From NCBI GenBank assembly GCA_910589105.1, contig CAJUST010000011.1:1-64000 (forward strand): a stretch of 64,000 nucleotides of DNA. The letters run 5' to 3'. Of this stretch, positions 34,044 to 43,780 are shown one piece after another. The notes under the pieces were generated by a model. That model was not told the DNA's origin. It ran no database searches and saw only the letters and a program-made list of their open reading frames with translations. A program made the translations under genes and the position numbers. Position 1 is the first letter of the stretch, and each line of letters begins with the position of its first letter. Source of the DNA: an uncultured Lachnospiraceae bacterium. GTDB taxonomy: Bacteria > Bacillota > Clostridia > Lachnospirales > Lachnospiraceae.

Positions 34044-37000
34044 ATGAAAAGAATGGTGGCAATGCTGCTTGCCGGATGTCTGGCATTTCAGACATGGATA
34101 GGCAATGCAAAACCGGTGTTTGGGGCGCAGACTGCATCTGGGTCAGTGGATTTTGGCGAAGCGCAGGCTGCATCTGAGTCAGTGGATTCAGGCAAAGCGC
34201 AGAGCGTTCTGGAAGTAGGGGTGCGTTCTTCCGCTCAATTCCCATTTCAGGGTGACGTAACCGTACAAATCGGACGTGGCAGCGAAGTAGTGGAATCAAA
34301 GGATTTAAAATTTGAGGGTTCTAAGGCTTCCTTTGCAGCGGCAAGGTTTGAAGTGTCAGAAGGGGATTACACAGTTACTGTGAAGTCAGTCCAATTTGCG
34401 GACTATACGCAGGATGTGAAAGCGCAAAATGGCTGGAAAACCAAGATTTTAATTTCTCCATCAAGAATTGAGACGGGCAATGAAGCGGCTCCGGGCTGGA
34501 TTCGGGTCGGCGACGTCAATCAAGATGGAGTAATTGACCAAACGGACATTGACGGCATGATGTCGAAAATCCGTGAAGGCTCTATGGAAGCTGCCTTTGA
34601 TCTCAATCAAGATGGGAAAGTGGATATGGCAGATTTGCAGTATATTGTGCAAAGCATAGATGAACATAGGGAGTCCACAGTGGAGAAGCTTGGCATAGTC
34701 CAAACGATCCAACAGGCTGAGGGCGCGACTATGGAAGGAAACGTCAACGACTTTTTAAATGGAACAGGCGCGCTGAAATTAAAGCCTGAAAATGCAAATG
34801 CGCAGATTTCAGCGGAAAATCCTGTTGGGATCAACTTTACATTAGTGGAAGATACAAAAAAAGCGGTAGAGATTCAAGGAATTGTCGTTCATGCTCCGGT
34901 AACAGATGAACAGGGCGTCATTTCCAATGAAATAACGGAAGGGGAAGTGATTTATACAGACGCGGAAGGAAAAGAAACGTCGGTTCCGTTTTCTGCCGCG
35001 GCAAAGCCAAAGCAAAAGAAGAACAGGGCGCTATTTGCTGCAAATGCGTCAAACCGCGCGGCGTCTATTTCGGCAGACGTCGAGGCTGACGGTTCGCTGG
35101 TGTTAGATTTTGGAGGGCAGATTGCAGTAAAGCGGGTAACGATAAAAATTACCGGCACCAAAAAGACAGAGCCTTTGGTGAATATTGCAAAGGTTGATTT
35201 TGTCAACGATATGGAAAATAGGATACCGGCGCCGCAGATGGACATTCCGACGCTTGGAGTTCCACAATCCGTAGATAAAGGATTGATTGTATCTTGGAAC
35301 CCGCAGAAAAATGTGACGGGGTATGAGGTATATATTTCAGGTCCTGTGAAAAACCAAGAAGAACACGAAACACAGATTGTGCGCGTGTCAAATATTACGC
35401 ATACAATATCATCTATCAATGACAAACCGCTTTTAAACTTTGAAAAATATAAAATAAAAGCGCGTTCTGTCAATGGAGACTGGAGCAGTCCATGGTCAAA
35501 TGAAGTAATCGGAGAGCCGAAGCCGACGAAACTTCCGGCGGCGCCTGATAATGTATCTGCGACAGGCGGGTACCGGACGATAGAAGTGTCATGGAAAGAC
35601 ATGGACGACGCAAACGGATACATGGTTTATTATAAAAAGACAAAAGATGCGGATACAGAGTACCGTCCGGTGATCGAAGGATTTACACAGGTAAAAGAAG
35701 GGACCGGAAAAATAAACGCAACGCATTATGTCATTGCAGGCTTAGAGGACGAAGTGGAATATTCCGTCTATGTCGTAGGCTGGAATGACCTTGGCTGGGG
35801 CAGCCCGTCACTGTCAGCATCCGCGCTTACGAAGTTAAATGTCCCGCCACAGCTTCCGAATTATAAACTGTTGAATACTTCAAATGGAGAAGGGGCAGTC
35901 AGCGCCCATATCACAGCAGCGTCATATGGCGGGCATGGCGGCGCAAAGATGGTAGGCAGCGCGTTAGATACAGCGGAAAAAAGCGCGCTTGGCTTAGTGG
36001 ATAATAACTTTGGATCTTATTGGGAAAAAACAGACTGGGACGATGGCGTGGCTTATCCGGCAGACAATAAGGGATTTACAGTGACGCTGGATCAAGATTA
36101 CAAGATGAATTTTATCACATTTGCATCCGCGGACGAAAAAGCAGCGCTTCAATATGCGCGGATTGGGTATTGGAATACAGCGTCTACAGGAAAACAGAAC
36201 GTGGGCGCGCGTCTGTATAGAAAACTTGACTCAAGGAACAATCCATACTATATTATTAAGCTTGATCAGGCAATCACTGCAAATAAAGTAAATATTTGTC
36301 TGGGACGTGACAGTGTTAGGGCATCTATGATGGTAGGTGAAATCCATTTCCATTATTATGATTCGCTGGAAGATGACATTATGGGCTTATATACAGACGA
36401 AATGCACGCTACACTGCGGGCAGACGTAACGGAAAGCGTCATTCAGGCATTAGAAGCCCGTTTAGAGCTTGTAGACGAGGCAAGCGGTGAAAAACATCCG
36501 CTTTACAATGAACTGACTTTAGAATTAAAGACAGCAAGAGAGATTTTAAATTCAAATCTGGCTTGCGCTTATGAAGTGGAAAACCAGATTACGGGAAGCA
36601 AAGATGGGCATCTTGGATTTGGCGGTTTAAATTCATGGCAGCCGGTTGGGAAAACAGTATATGCCGGTGAAAGTCTGCTTGTTTATGTCGGGCATAATAC
36701 AAAGAGAACCGGAGATAAAGCAAGCCTGCAACTTGTGTTTACGCAACAGCACGCAGAAGCGGCAACGCTTTCAAAAGCAGTCAGCTTAAAAGTGGGAAGA
36801 AATGAAATTACAGTTCCCCAGATTGTCAGCAAAGAATTTGAACGCGGCGGACAGTTATATGTAGCATATACTGGAAACAATGCAAACGATAAGTATGCAG
36901 TCCGTATAAGCGGCGGAAGCGATATTCCGGTCTTAAGCGTGTATGGAAAAACACAAGAACAACGCATGGCGGCGATTTCCGCTTATGTAAAAGAGCTTGA

Positions 37001-39275
37001 GCAATATGTCGGAACGATTGAAGCGGGACATGCGGCAAAACATACAGGGACAAAAAATGTAGATTATCCGTATGACCAGCAAAACTGTATTTTAAATACA
37101 ACAGATATTATGATGAGGGAAATGATGTATTCCGTACCTGCAACTCAGGTTTGGGCAGGCATCAAAAACGCAGAAGATAAAGCGGTAAAACTTGACCTTG
37201 CCTTAAAAGCAATGGAAAAAACAATGACGCTGTTTTACCAGCATAAAGGATTAAGTGATAACGCGGGAACCGTAAGAGGAAATAACGCATGGCCGGCGCA
37301 GCACTTGAATATCCGTTATATGAGAATGTTTGCCGGAGCGTTTATGTATGCGTCAGGCAACCACATTGGCGTAGAATGGGGTTCCACATTATTAGCAAGC
37401 GCGCCAAACGACTGGTCAGGATTTGGCTGGGGCGTAGCGCATGAAATTGGGCATGACATCAATCAGGGCGCATATGCGGTTGCGGAAATCACAAACAATT
37501 ACTTTGCGCAGCTATTGACAAAAGTTCCCGGAAAGACAAGATTCACATACAAAAATGTCTACGACAAAGTAACGTCAAATACAATCGGACGCTCTCCGAA
37601 TGTAGCGACGCAACTTGCATTGTACTGGCAGCTCCATATTGCATATGACAATAATAAGGACGACAGACATATTTACGACAACTATGAAGATCAGTTCAAT
37701 AACCTGTTCTTTGCAAGAGTGGACACTTATTCAAGGAATCCAAAAATGGCTCCGCAGGAAGGATTAACGTTAGACGGAGGCTCAGAACAGAACATTATGC
37801 GTCTTGCATGCGCGGCGGCAAATAAAAATATTCTTCCTTTCTTTGTGCGCTGGGGTATGCAGCCAGATGAGAAAACAACTGCATATGCGGCAAAATATGG
37901 AGAGGCGGAAACGAAAGCGCTCTATTATGTCAATGACGATGCAAGAGATTACCGCGTGGATCATCCAAATGAGGAAGGGACAATAAAAGATCAGGATGCC
38001 GTTACTACAGCTACAGTAAATGCAGCCGGAAATCAGGCGGAAATCACGATTGCGACAGATCGCAGCGCAGAGCTTATGCTTGGCTATGAAATCAGCCGCA
38101 GTATGATTTCAAACGGTAAAAAATCCACTCAGGTAATTGGGTTTGCGCCGATTGACACAGCGGACTCTACCGTTTTTGTAGACTCCATTTCATCAATTAA
38201 CAATCGGGTAATGGAATATGAAGTCCGCGCAGTGGATAAATACTTGAATTATTCCAATGTAAAAACGGCTGGTTCAGTAAAGATTCAGACAGACGGCGTA
38301 TTAAATAAATCTGAATGGACAGTGGAGACAACAATGACTTCGGCTGACGATACCGTAATCGAGCCGGACGGAGAAGATCCGGACAGCGGATATGAAGCGG
38401 AAGATCCGGCAGGCGTAGAAGCGAAAAAGGTCAACAGCATTACAAGGATTTTAGACAATGACAGGACAGCGGCTGGAACTTATAACGGAGTAAGCGGCGG
38501 CGCCGCGTCAATTACCATAGATATGCGTAAGACAGAAGAAGTGACGGCATTAAAATATCAGGGTTCTGCAGTTGCTTCGGCGGCAGTTGAAGTCAGCCCA
38601 GATGGTGAGAATTGGACAAAAGTGAAAGAGAACGTTTCTCTTGCCGCAAATGCAGAGCAGACGGTATGGTTTGATTCCGTCAATGAAGAAGACCGCAAGA
38701 ACTGGATTGGCACTTACGATGCGAAATATGTAAGGCTGACGCTGTCGCAGGCAGGCAGTATTTCCATTCAGGAAATCGAAATCTGCGGCCCGACAGGGGA
38801 TAATTTGGAATTTATGGCAACGGAAGAAGGCCAGCCGGCAATCGGCGTATTGAAGGAAGACTTTACATATGGCGAAGAAGCGGCGGACGTAATTCCGGCA
38901 GGCTCATTAATCTTTACCGGGACATATAAAGGAAATCCGGCATATAATATAGTTGCGCTCTATGATGCAAATGGCAATGTAATCGGGGAAAAAGATGGAA
39001 ATGTCTCTGCGGAACAAATAATTTTGGCGGACGTTCCGGAACAAGGAAATCTGGGTGAAACCTCAGACGGAACTTGGGTATATTATGTAAGGCCGGATCA
39101 GTGGAATTTAGAAGCGATAAGGAACACAGGCTTCGTGCGTGGAGAATTATACCGTGTAGACAATGCCCTGACGTTAGAGGGCGAGCGTATTGTCAGTGAT
39201 ACAAAACTGCTTGAGATTCCTCAGGAATTGCCGGATATTACGCTTCAAGGAGGTAAGTATGAAAAATTGGATTAA
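34044..39275 (+). CDS. Secreted M60-like (enhancin-type) metallopeptidase
   Basis: This 1743-aa protein has a signal peptide (MKRMVAMLLAGCLAFQTWIG, cleaved near 30). A dockerin-like pair of EF-hand loops (DVNQDGVIDQTD at 157, DLNQDGKVDMAD at 186) follows. Two fibronectin type III folds lie at about 395-490 and 500-595, then a discoidin/F5-8C-like region (about 600-775). The catalytic part (about 970-1310) has HEIGHDINQGAYAVAE, where H1133, E1134, H1137 and E1148 fit the M60 HExxH-x(8-28)-E zinc signature. A second discoidin-like domain is at about 1465-1590. M60-like enzymes cleave mucin-type glycoproteins, so a role in mucin use is likely. No sortase or S-layer motif was seen, and the dockerin-like part is internal. 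The downstream Fn3 protein gene overlaps the 3' end by 17 bp. Confidence 0.88.
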   Translation: MKRMVAMLLAGCLAFQTWIGNAKPVFGAQTASGSVDFGEAQAASESVDSGKAQSVLEVGVRSSAQFPFQGDVTVQIGRGSEVVESKDLKFEGSKASFAAARFEVSEGDYTVTVKSVQFADYTQDVKAQNGWKTKILISPSRIETGNEAAPGWIRVGDVNQDGVIDQTDIDGMMSKIREGSMEAAFDLNQDGKVDMADLQYIVQSIDEHRESTVEKLGIVQTIQQAEGATMEGNVNDFLNGTGALKLKPENANAQISAENPVGINFTLVEDTKKAVEIQGIVVHAPVTDEQGVISNEITEGEVIYTDAEGKETSVPFSAAAKPKQKKNRALFAANASNRAASISADVEADGSLVLDFGGQIAVKRVTIKITGTKKTEPLVNIAKVDFVNDMENRIPAPQMDIPTLGVPQSVDKGLIVSWNPQKNVTGYEVYISGPVKNQEEHETQIVRVSNITHTISSINDKPLLNFEKYKIKARSVNGDWSSPWSNEVIGEPKPTKLPAAPDNVSATGGYRTIEVSWKDMDDANGYMVYYKKTKDADTEYRPVIEGFTQVKEGTGKINATHYVIAGLEDEVEYSVYVVGWNDLGWGSPSLSASALTKLNVPPQLPNYKLLNTSNGEGAVSAHITAASYGGHGGAKMVGSALDTAEKSALGLVDNNFGSYWEKTDWDDGVAYPADNKGFTVTLDQDYKMNFITFASADEKAALQYARIGYWNTASTGKQNVGARLYRKLDSRNNPYYIIKLDQAITANKVNICLGRDSVRASMMVGEIHFHYYDSLEDDIMGLYTDEMHATLRADVTESVIQALEARLELVDEASGEKHPLYNELTLELKTAREILNSNLACAYEVENQITGSKDGHLGFGGLNSWQPVGKTVYAGESLLVYVGHNTKRTGDKASLQLVFTQQHAEAATLSKAVSLKVGRNEITVPQIVSKEFERGGQLYVAYTGNNANDKYAVRISGGSDIPVLSVYGKTQEQRMAAISAYVKELEQYVGTIEAGHAAKHTGTKNVDYPYDQQNCILNTTDIMMREMMYSVPATQVWAGIKNAEDKAVKLDLALKAMEKTMTLFYQHKGLSDNAGTVRGNNAWPAQHLNIRYMRMFAGAFMYASGNHIGVEWGSTLLASAPNDWSGFGWGVAHEIGHDINQGAYAVAEITNNYFAQLLTKVPGKTRFTYKNVYDKVTSNTIGRSPNVATQLALYWQLHIAYDNNKDDRHIYDNYEDQFNNLFFARVDTYSRNPKMAPQEGLTLDGGSEQNIMRLACAAANKNILPFFVRWGMQPDEKTTAYAAKYGEAETKALYYVNDDARDYRVDHPNEEGTIKDQDAVTTATVNAAGNQAEITIATDRSAELMLGYEISRSMISNGKKSTQVIGFAPIDTADSTVFVDSISSINNRVMEYEVRAVDKYLNYSNVKTAGSVKIQTDGVLNKSEWTVETTMTSADDTVIEPDGEDPDSGYEAEDPAGVEAKKVNSITRILDNDRTAAGTYNGVSGGAASITIDMRKTEEVTALKYQGSAVASAAVEVSPDGENWTKVKENVSLAANAEQTVWFDSVNEEDRKNWIGTYDAKYVRLTLSQAGSISIQEIEICGPTGDNLEFMATEEGQPAIGVLKEDFTYGEEAADVIPAGSLIFTGTYKGNPAYNIVALYDANGNVIGEKDGNVSAEQIILADVPEQGNLGETSDGTWVYYVRPDQWNLEAIRNTGFVRGELYRVDNALTLEGERIVSDTKLLEIPQELPDITLQGGKYEKLD

Positions 39276-40425
39276 ATGTATGTTATTGACAATGTTTCTT
39301 ATTGTTGCGGCGCCTTTAGACGCCGCAGCGGCAAGCGACAGCCAAATGCTTACAGTAGATAAAAATGACGTTATCCTGACCGTAAACCTTCCAGAAGGAA
39401 AAACAGATAAGATTACGTCACTCCGTATAAAACTCCATGTTTCGGTTCTTTCAGGAACGATGGAACAGCCATCATTTCAGTTTGAGGAATCATTGAACAG
39501 CCGGATTAAAGATTCTCAGATCCGGCAGTTGGAGGACGGAAGCTACCTTGTGGATTTAATTCTTTCAGGAAAGGAAGATCAGGATATTTTTTCTGGAAAT
39601 GAATCTGTGAAAACAGGAAAATTATCCCTACACCCTTCCAGTCAGGAATATCAGGCAAAAGTGGAGTTTGCATCCGGAACCGAAGGCAGTAATGAGCCGG
39701 TAATTAGATATGTAGATGCAAGCGGTTTGAATGAAATGTCACTTCTTTTGGACAGCCCGCAAAGCGTTTTCGTAAAAAATGAGACGGCAGAGCCGCCAGC
39801 GGAACAGCCGCCTGCCGGTGATCCGTCGGATCAGACGCCTGTGGAGGAGGCTTTTGGCAAAAAGCCGAAACTGAAAGCGTCACCTGTGAAAGGTTCAAAC
39901 AGCATTGTGTTTGAATGGAAGAAAGTCGCGGATGCAGATGGCTATGAAATTTACCAATACAATGCAAAATCAAAAACTTATAAGAGACTGAAAAAAATCA
40001 ACAATCCTTCCGTTACGGCATATTCCAAAAAATTTAAGTATGCCACGTCTTATACGTTTAAGTTTCGGGCGTATAAGAACAAAGAGGACGGCTCTAAGTC
40101 ATATGGGAAATACAGCTCGGCTGTAAAGGTCACAACGTCGCCAAAAAAGGTAACGAAAGTTACTTTAAAAAATACAGAGGCGAAGAAGTCGACCATTTCA
40201 TGGAAAAAAGTATCGAATGCAAAAGGATACCAGATTTACCGGAGTAAGAAAAAAGGCGGAACCTATAAACTGCTTAAAACAATCAAAAAGGGAAAAACGA
40301 CAAAGTGGGCAGTAAACAAGCCGAAAAAAGGCGGGGTATACTATTACAAAGTCAGGGCTTATGTAAAGAATGCGAAGGGAAAACGCATTGACGGTAAGTT
40401 CAGTTCCGTAATATCTTTAAAATAG
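39259..40425 (+). CDS. Secreted protein with Fn3-like domains, coupled to the M60 gene
   Basis: This 388-aa protein has a signal peptide (MKNWIKCMLLTMFLIVAAPL, cleaved after AAAA). An N-terminal beta domain of about 150 residues resembles cohesin-like or surface beta-sandwich folds only weakly, and I do not assign it. An acidic Pro-rich linker (EPPAEQPPAGDPSDQTPVEE) follows. The C-terminus has two Lys-rich fibronectin type III-like repeats (about 215-385; VFEWKKVADADGYEIYQYN and ISWKKVSNAKGYQIYRSKKK). The start is 17 bp inside the M60 gene with a perfect AAGGAGG, so translation is coupled. It may bind the peptidase or the cell surface. Confidence 0.8.
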   Translation: MKNWIKCMLLTMFLIVAAPLDAAAASDSQMLTVDKNDVILTVNLPEGKTDKITSLRIKLHVSVLSGTMEQPSFQFEESLNSRIKDSQIRQLEDGSYLVDLILSGKEDQDIFSGNESVKTGKLSLHPSSQEYQAKVEFASGTEGSNEPVIRYVDASGLNEMSLLLDSPQSVFVKNETAEPPAEQPPAGDPSDQTPVEEAFGKKPKLKASPVKGSNSIVFEWKKVADADGYEIYQYNAKSKTYKRLKKINNPSVTAYSKKFKYATSYTFKFRAYKNKEDGSKSYGKYSSAVKVTTSPKKVTKVTLKNTEAKKSTISWKKVSNAKGYQIYRSKKKGGTYKLLKTIKKGKTTKWAVNKPKKGGVYYYKVRAYVKNAKGKRIDGKFSSVISLK

Positions 40426-40441
40426 TTTTTCGCATAATAAG

Positions 40442-40475
40442 GAGGCAGTGTTTCGTAAGGGACGCTGCCTTTTTT
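40442..40475 (+). terminator. Terminator after M60/Fn3 operon
   Basis: AGGCAGTGTTTC pairs with GGGACGCTGCCT, with several G-U pairs, around GTAA, followed by a run of T. Confidence 0.8.
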
Positions 40476-40658
40476 GTCTGCATTAAATTTTTCGTTAAAT
40501 TGACGTATAGTAAAATTGGCAATAAAAAAATATTGTATAATTTACATAAAAGTATTATAATGAGGTTATTGGTAAACTTAAGATAATAGAATGACTGCGT
40601 TCCATTAGCGAAAGGTATGCCATCAGATTGGATTCTAAAAAGTGAAAGGGGAAGAGGA

Positions 40659-42365
40659 ATGTTAAAATTCAACAATGAAAGAATCGAAAAAAGACTTACG
40701 AAATCATTTGTTATGGTTTCAGCGATTTCGGCAATCGCGGCAGTCGTAGGACTGATTGCAATGCTGGTTCTTGCAAGCAGATATTCTTATGCGTTAAAGA
40801 ATTTTGGATTTGCGCAAGGAGATATCGGACAGGCGTTGTTTGCATTTGCAGATACAAGGTCTTCACTGCGCGCAGCGATTGGCTATGACGACGCGGATGC
40901 AATCCAAAACGTAGTAGAGCAGCATAAAGAAATGAAAGCAACGTTTGAAGAATACTTTGCTAAAGTAGAAAACACGATCGTATCGAAAGACGGCAGGGCG
41001 ACTTATGATGAAATTGTTTCGGAATTGGATGCTTATTGGGAGATGGATACGCAGATTTTAGAGCTTGGAGCGACGACAGACAGGGAACTTTGTAAACAGG
41101 CTCAGGACATTGCGTTAAATGAGTTGGCGGGAAAATACAACAGTATTTATGAAAAATTAGAAGGGCTGTTAACTGTAAAGATAAATGAAGGAAACAGCCT
41201 TTCTACGACCCTTCGTATATTGTCTATTGTATTAGCGGCTTTTATAATTGTAGTGATTGTGTCGGCTATGCTGGTTTCAACAAAGATGGGCAAGGGAATT
41301 GCAAAGGGAATTGCAAAACCATTGGCTGATCTGGGCCAACGCTTAAAAGCTCTCGGCGGTGGAGATTTTTCATCTCCGTTTCCGGAAGTTGAAGCGGACG
41401 ATGAAGTTGCGGACATGGTTCAGGATGCAAGGGATATGTCAGATAAGTTGAATGCGATTATTGATGATCTAGGCCTTCTTTTGGGTGAAATGTCGACAGG
41501 GAATTATGCAGTCAGGACTGCAATACCGGAACAGTACACCGGGGAGTTTGCAAAGATGCTTCAGGCTATGCGGGATTTAAGAAATCAAATGACGGCTACG
41601 CTCCGTTCCATCGGGGAAGCATCTAATCAGGTTTCCGCAGGCTCCGGAAATTTAGCAGAGTCGGCGCAGGGACTTGCAGAAGGAGCAGTAGAGCAGGCAG
41701 GCGCAGTTCAGGAGCTTCAGGCGACGATTATCAGCATTACGGAAGCAATGCAAAGAAGCGCGGAAGATGCAGGGGATTCCTATACCCAGACACAAAAGTG
41801 CGCAGAAGAAGCGGATAACAGCCGGGAAGGCATGAACACAGTTGTAGAAGCAATGAAGAAAATTGACGACACGTCCACGAAAATCGGAAATATTATTTCG
41901 GAAATTGAATCAATCGCTTCCCAGACCAATCTTCTGTCATTGAATGCATCCATTGAAGCGGCAAGAGCAGGCGAGGCAGGCCGCGGCTTTGCAGTTGTGG
42001 CGGATCAGATCCGTCAGCTTGCAGAGCAGAGCGCAAAAGCGGCAGTGGATACAAGAGAGCTGATTGAAGGCTCCCTTCAGGAAATTGAGGGTGGAAACCG
42101 CGCGGTGGAAAGCGCATCTAGCTCGATTGGAATTGTTGTAGACGGGATCAAGCAGATTGCAGACGTTTCTAAGCAGTTAAGCATTATGATCGGAGATCAG
42201 AGTGAGACGATGCGCCAGGCTGAGCAGGGCGTTTCCCAGATTTCGGACGTTGTGCAGAATAACTCAGCGGCGGCTCAGGAGACGTCAGCGACCAGTGAGG
42301 AATTATCGGCTCAGGCGACGACGCTCGACGATTTAGTAGGCCAGTTCACTTTTTTAGATGAATAA
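40659..42365 (+). CDS. Methyl-accepting chemotaxis protein
   Basis: This 568-aa protein has a first transmembrane helix at about 15-38 and a helical extracytoplasmic domain (about 40-185, four-helix-bundle type). A second transmembrane helix follows near 185-210, then a HAMP region and a signalling domain with the hairpin tip IESIASQTNLLSLNASIEAA (about 420-439) and ARAGEAGRGFAVVADQIRQL. It passes ligand signals to CheA/CheW. The start at 40659 follows GGAAGAGGA; ATG 40617 has no site. Several TATAAT-like boxes lie upstream in A/T-rich DNA, none with a clear partner. No che or flagellar genes are in the window. Confidence 0.93.
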   Translation: MLKFNNERIEKRLTKSFVMVSAISAIAAVVGLIAMLVLASRYSYALKNFGFAQGDIGQALFAFADTRSSLRAAIGYDDADAIQNVVEQHKEMKATFEEYFAKVENTIVSKDGRATYDEIVSELDAYWEMDTQILELGATTDRELCKQAQDIALNELAGKYNSIYEKLEGLLTVKINEGNSLSTTLRILSIVLAAFIIVVIVSAMLVSTKMGKGIAKGIAKPLADLGQRLKALGGGDFSSPFPEVEADDEVADMVQDARDMSDKLNAIIDDLGLLLGEMSTGNYAVRTAIPEQYTGEFAKMLQAMRDLRNQMTATLRSIGEASNQVSAGSGNLAESAQGLAEGAVEQAGAVQELQATIISITEAMQRSAEDAGDSYTQTQKCAEEADNSREGMNTVVEAMKKIDDTSTKIGNIISEIESIASQTNLLSLNASIEAARAGEAGRGFAVVADQIRQLAEQSAKAAVDTRELIEGSLQEIEGGNRAVESASSSIGIVVDGIKQIADVSKQLSIMIGDQSETMRQAEQGVSQISDVVQNNSAAAQETSATSEELSAQATTLDDLVGQFTFLDE

Positions 42366-42420
42366 CCAATGAAACAAACAATGCGTACATAGAGTTCCTG
42401 TTTCAAGAAATGAGTGAAGG

Positions 42421-42463
42421 AAAAACGCTGTTCATACTTTTTTGGCTATGGACAGCGTTTTTT
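42421..42463 (+). terminator. Terminator after MCP gene
   Basis: AAAAACGCTGTTCATA and TATGGACAGCGTTTTT form a 16-bp stem with one G-U pair, followed by T. Confidence 0.92.
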
Positions 42464-42504
42464 GACGAATCTTTTATAAATGAGAGGCTGTAAGGAGCTG
42501 GGAT

Positions 42505-43224
42505 ATGGATAAATTGAAAAATTGGTTTAGGAAGATAAAGTTAGATACAGATAAGAAAAAAAGCAGTGCAGGTGATCAGATGAAGAAATTATTGCTGGCG
42601 GCAGTACTAGTTTTAATTTGCGTTTTTTCAATAAGAAGCTGCGCAGTAAAAGATTATGAGAACAAGGAATTGCAAAATAAGCTGGAAGAAATGGAACGTA
42701 AGCGGGTAGCGGTAGATTTGATTCAGGAAGAAGTAAAAAAGATTTCAGAATATAGCGCATATGAGATTAATTATACGACGATGTTGCATTTTTCTGACCA
42801 AAATGAAATCAAGGGATTTAAAATCCCGCTGACCGGAAATAATTTCATTGCAACGATTGACGGGAAAATGAAAATCGGAATTAATGGGGAAAATGTTTCG
42901 TTTAAGGAAATAACGGATTCGGAAGGGAAAGTGACAAAGATAGAACTGACGGTTCCGCATTCGGAGATTCTGGATAACTATACAATACAGGATTCTTTAG
43001 AAGTTTATGATGAGAAAAATAATATTTTTAATCCGGTAAAAGTATCGGATTATACGAAATTGATCGTTGAGGCAGAGGAGAAAGAGAAGAAAAAAGCGTT
43101 GGAAAGCGATATTATAGAAAAATCAGATGAAGCGGCGCATTATTTGCTGACAACTTATTTTCAGGCGGTATATGGGCAAGAGACAGAAGTAAGGTATCAG
43201 TATCTTGAGGAGAAAGAGGAATAA
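42505..43224 (+). CDS. DUF4230-like membrane-anchored protein
   Basis: This 239-aa protein has a basic cytoplasmic start, one transmembrane helix (about 26-46) and a short coiled coil (about 50-75). The extracytoplasmic domain (about 80-215) contains YEINYTTMLHFSD and FIATIDGKMKIGIN, as in the DUF4230 family, whose function is unknown. AAGGAG precedes the ATG. It is flanked by terminators, so it is monocistronic. Confidence 0.75.
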   Translation: MDKLKNWFRKIKLDTDKKKSSAGDQMKKLLLAAVLVLICVFSIRSCAVKDYENKELQNKLEEMERKRVAVDLIQEEVKKISEYSAYEINYTTMLHFSDQNEIKGFKIPLTGNNFIATIDGKMKIGINGENVSFKEITDSEGKVTKIELTVPHSEILDNYTIQDSLEVYDEKNNIFNPVKVSDYTKLIVEAEEKEKKKALESDIIEKSDEAAHYLLTTYFQAVYGQETEVRYQYLEEKEE

Positions 43225-43225
43225 G

Positions 43226-43255
43226 AAAAAGGGCTGTAAAATACAGCCCTTTTTT
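43226..43255 (+). terminator. Terminator after DUF4230 gene
   Basis: AAAAGGGCTGTA and TACAGCCCTTTT form a perfect 12-bp stem with a 3-nt loop. It is symmetric enough to act in both directions. Confidence 0.9.
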
Positions 43256-43262
43256 ATCAAAT

Positions 43263-43454
43263 TTAACTAATCCGGAATCGGCTGATCAAGCTGTTAAGCC
43301 TGAGCGCCTGCGCAGAAAGCTCTTTGGAAACTTCAGCGCTTTCTTTTGCAGATGCAGTATTTGTCTGCGCGACTTCGGAATTTTGAAGAAGTTCATGGAC
43401 TTCAGAAGCTAAGGCAAACGCAGCCATATATTCCTCGGCAGTGGAAGTATAGAT
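43263..43454 (-). pseudogene. C-terminal remnant of a second chemotaxis receptor
   Basis: The minus strand reads through 63 codons to a stop at 43263 and contains ELLQNSEVAQTNTASAKESA, then EVSKELSAQALRLNSLISRF. This is the usual end of a methyl-accepting chemotaxis protein. Upstream of 43454 the similarity is lost, and no start, HAMP or tip region is present. It resembles the tail of the MCP at 40659 but is diverged, so it is an old deletion remnant rather than a fresh duplicate. Confidence 0.75.
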
Positions 43455-43720
43455 TTTTGGAGATAAACGCTTTCTCTGTGGAGAAGTTAGTTGAAATATT
43501 TCACTGAATTAGCGGGATAAGCATGTGAACAAATTCCTAACGTTTGCTTGTGAAAGCAGAAAGAAAGTATCTTCTCACACTCGATTATTAATATAGAGCA
43601 GGATTTCTTTTGTGTCTAATATTCTTGCTGAATGTAAGCGGATTATAAGCAGGAAAATCAGGGGAGAGGGAACGTTTGTTTTGCTGTTTGGCAATGTTCT
43701 TTTTAGAAATATATTGGATA
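43455..43720. other. Intergenic, decayed DNA
   Basis: I see no supported gene, repeat or RNA. The region joins the MCP remnant to the spoIIID promoter and probably contains the breakpoint of the deletion that removed the MCP gene. Confidence 0.5.
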
Positions 43721-43723
43721 AGA

Positions 43724-43751
43724 CATATCAGGGAATGTTCCCGCATACATT
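43724..43751 (+). promoter_or_regulatory. Sigma-E promoter of spoIIID
   Basis: CATATC at 43724-43729 (in GACATATC) and CATACATT at 43744-43751 are 14 bp apart, a near-exact sigma-E promoter (-10 CATACANT). The spacer contains the inverted repeat GGGAATGTTCCC (43731-43742). spoIIID is a sigma-E gene in B. subtilis. Confidence 0.82.
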
Positions 43752-43780
43752 GTAAAAATAAGTATCTCAGGGGAATTTTT

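Noticed and set aside
34512..34640. Cellulosome membership from the dockerin-like segment
   Set aside because: The segment is internal and no clear cohesin or scaffoldin gene is in the window; a simple calcium-binding module is as likely.
34952..35623. 223-codon minus-strand frame inside the M60 gene
   Set aside because: It is antisense to conserved Fn3 coding sequence and has no start site or domain.
40500..40541. Sigma-A or flagellar sigma promoter for the MCP gene
   Set aside because: TTGGCA and TATAAT are only 14 bp apart and no flagellar-type motif is visible, so I could not support a specific promoter.
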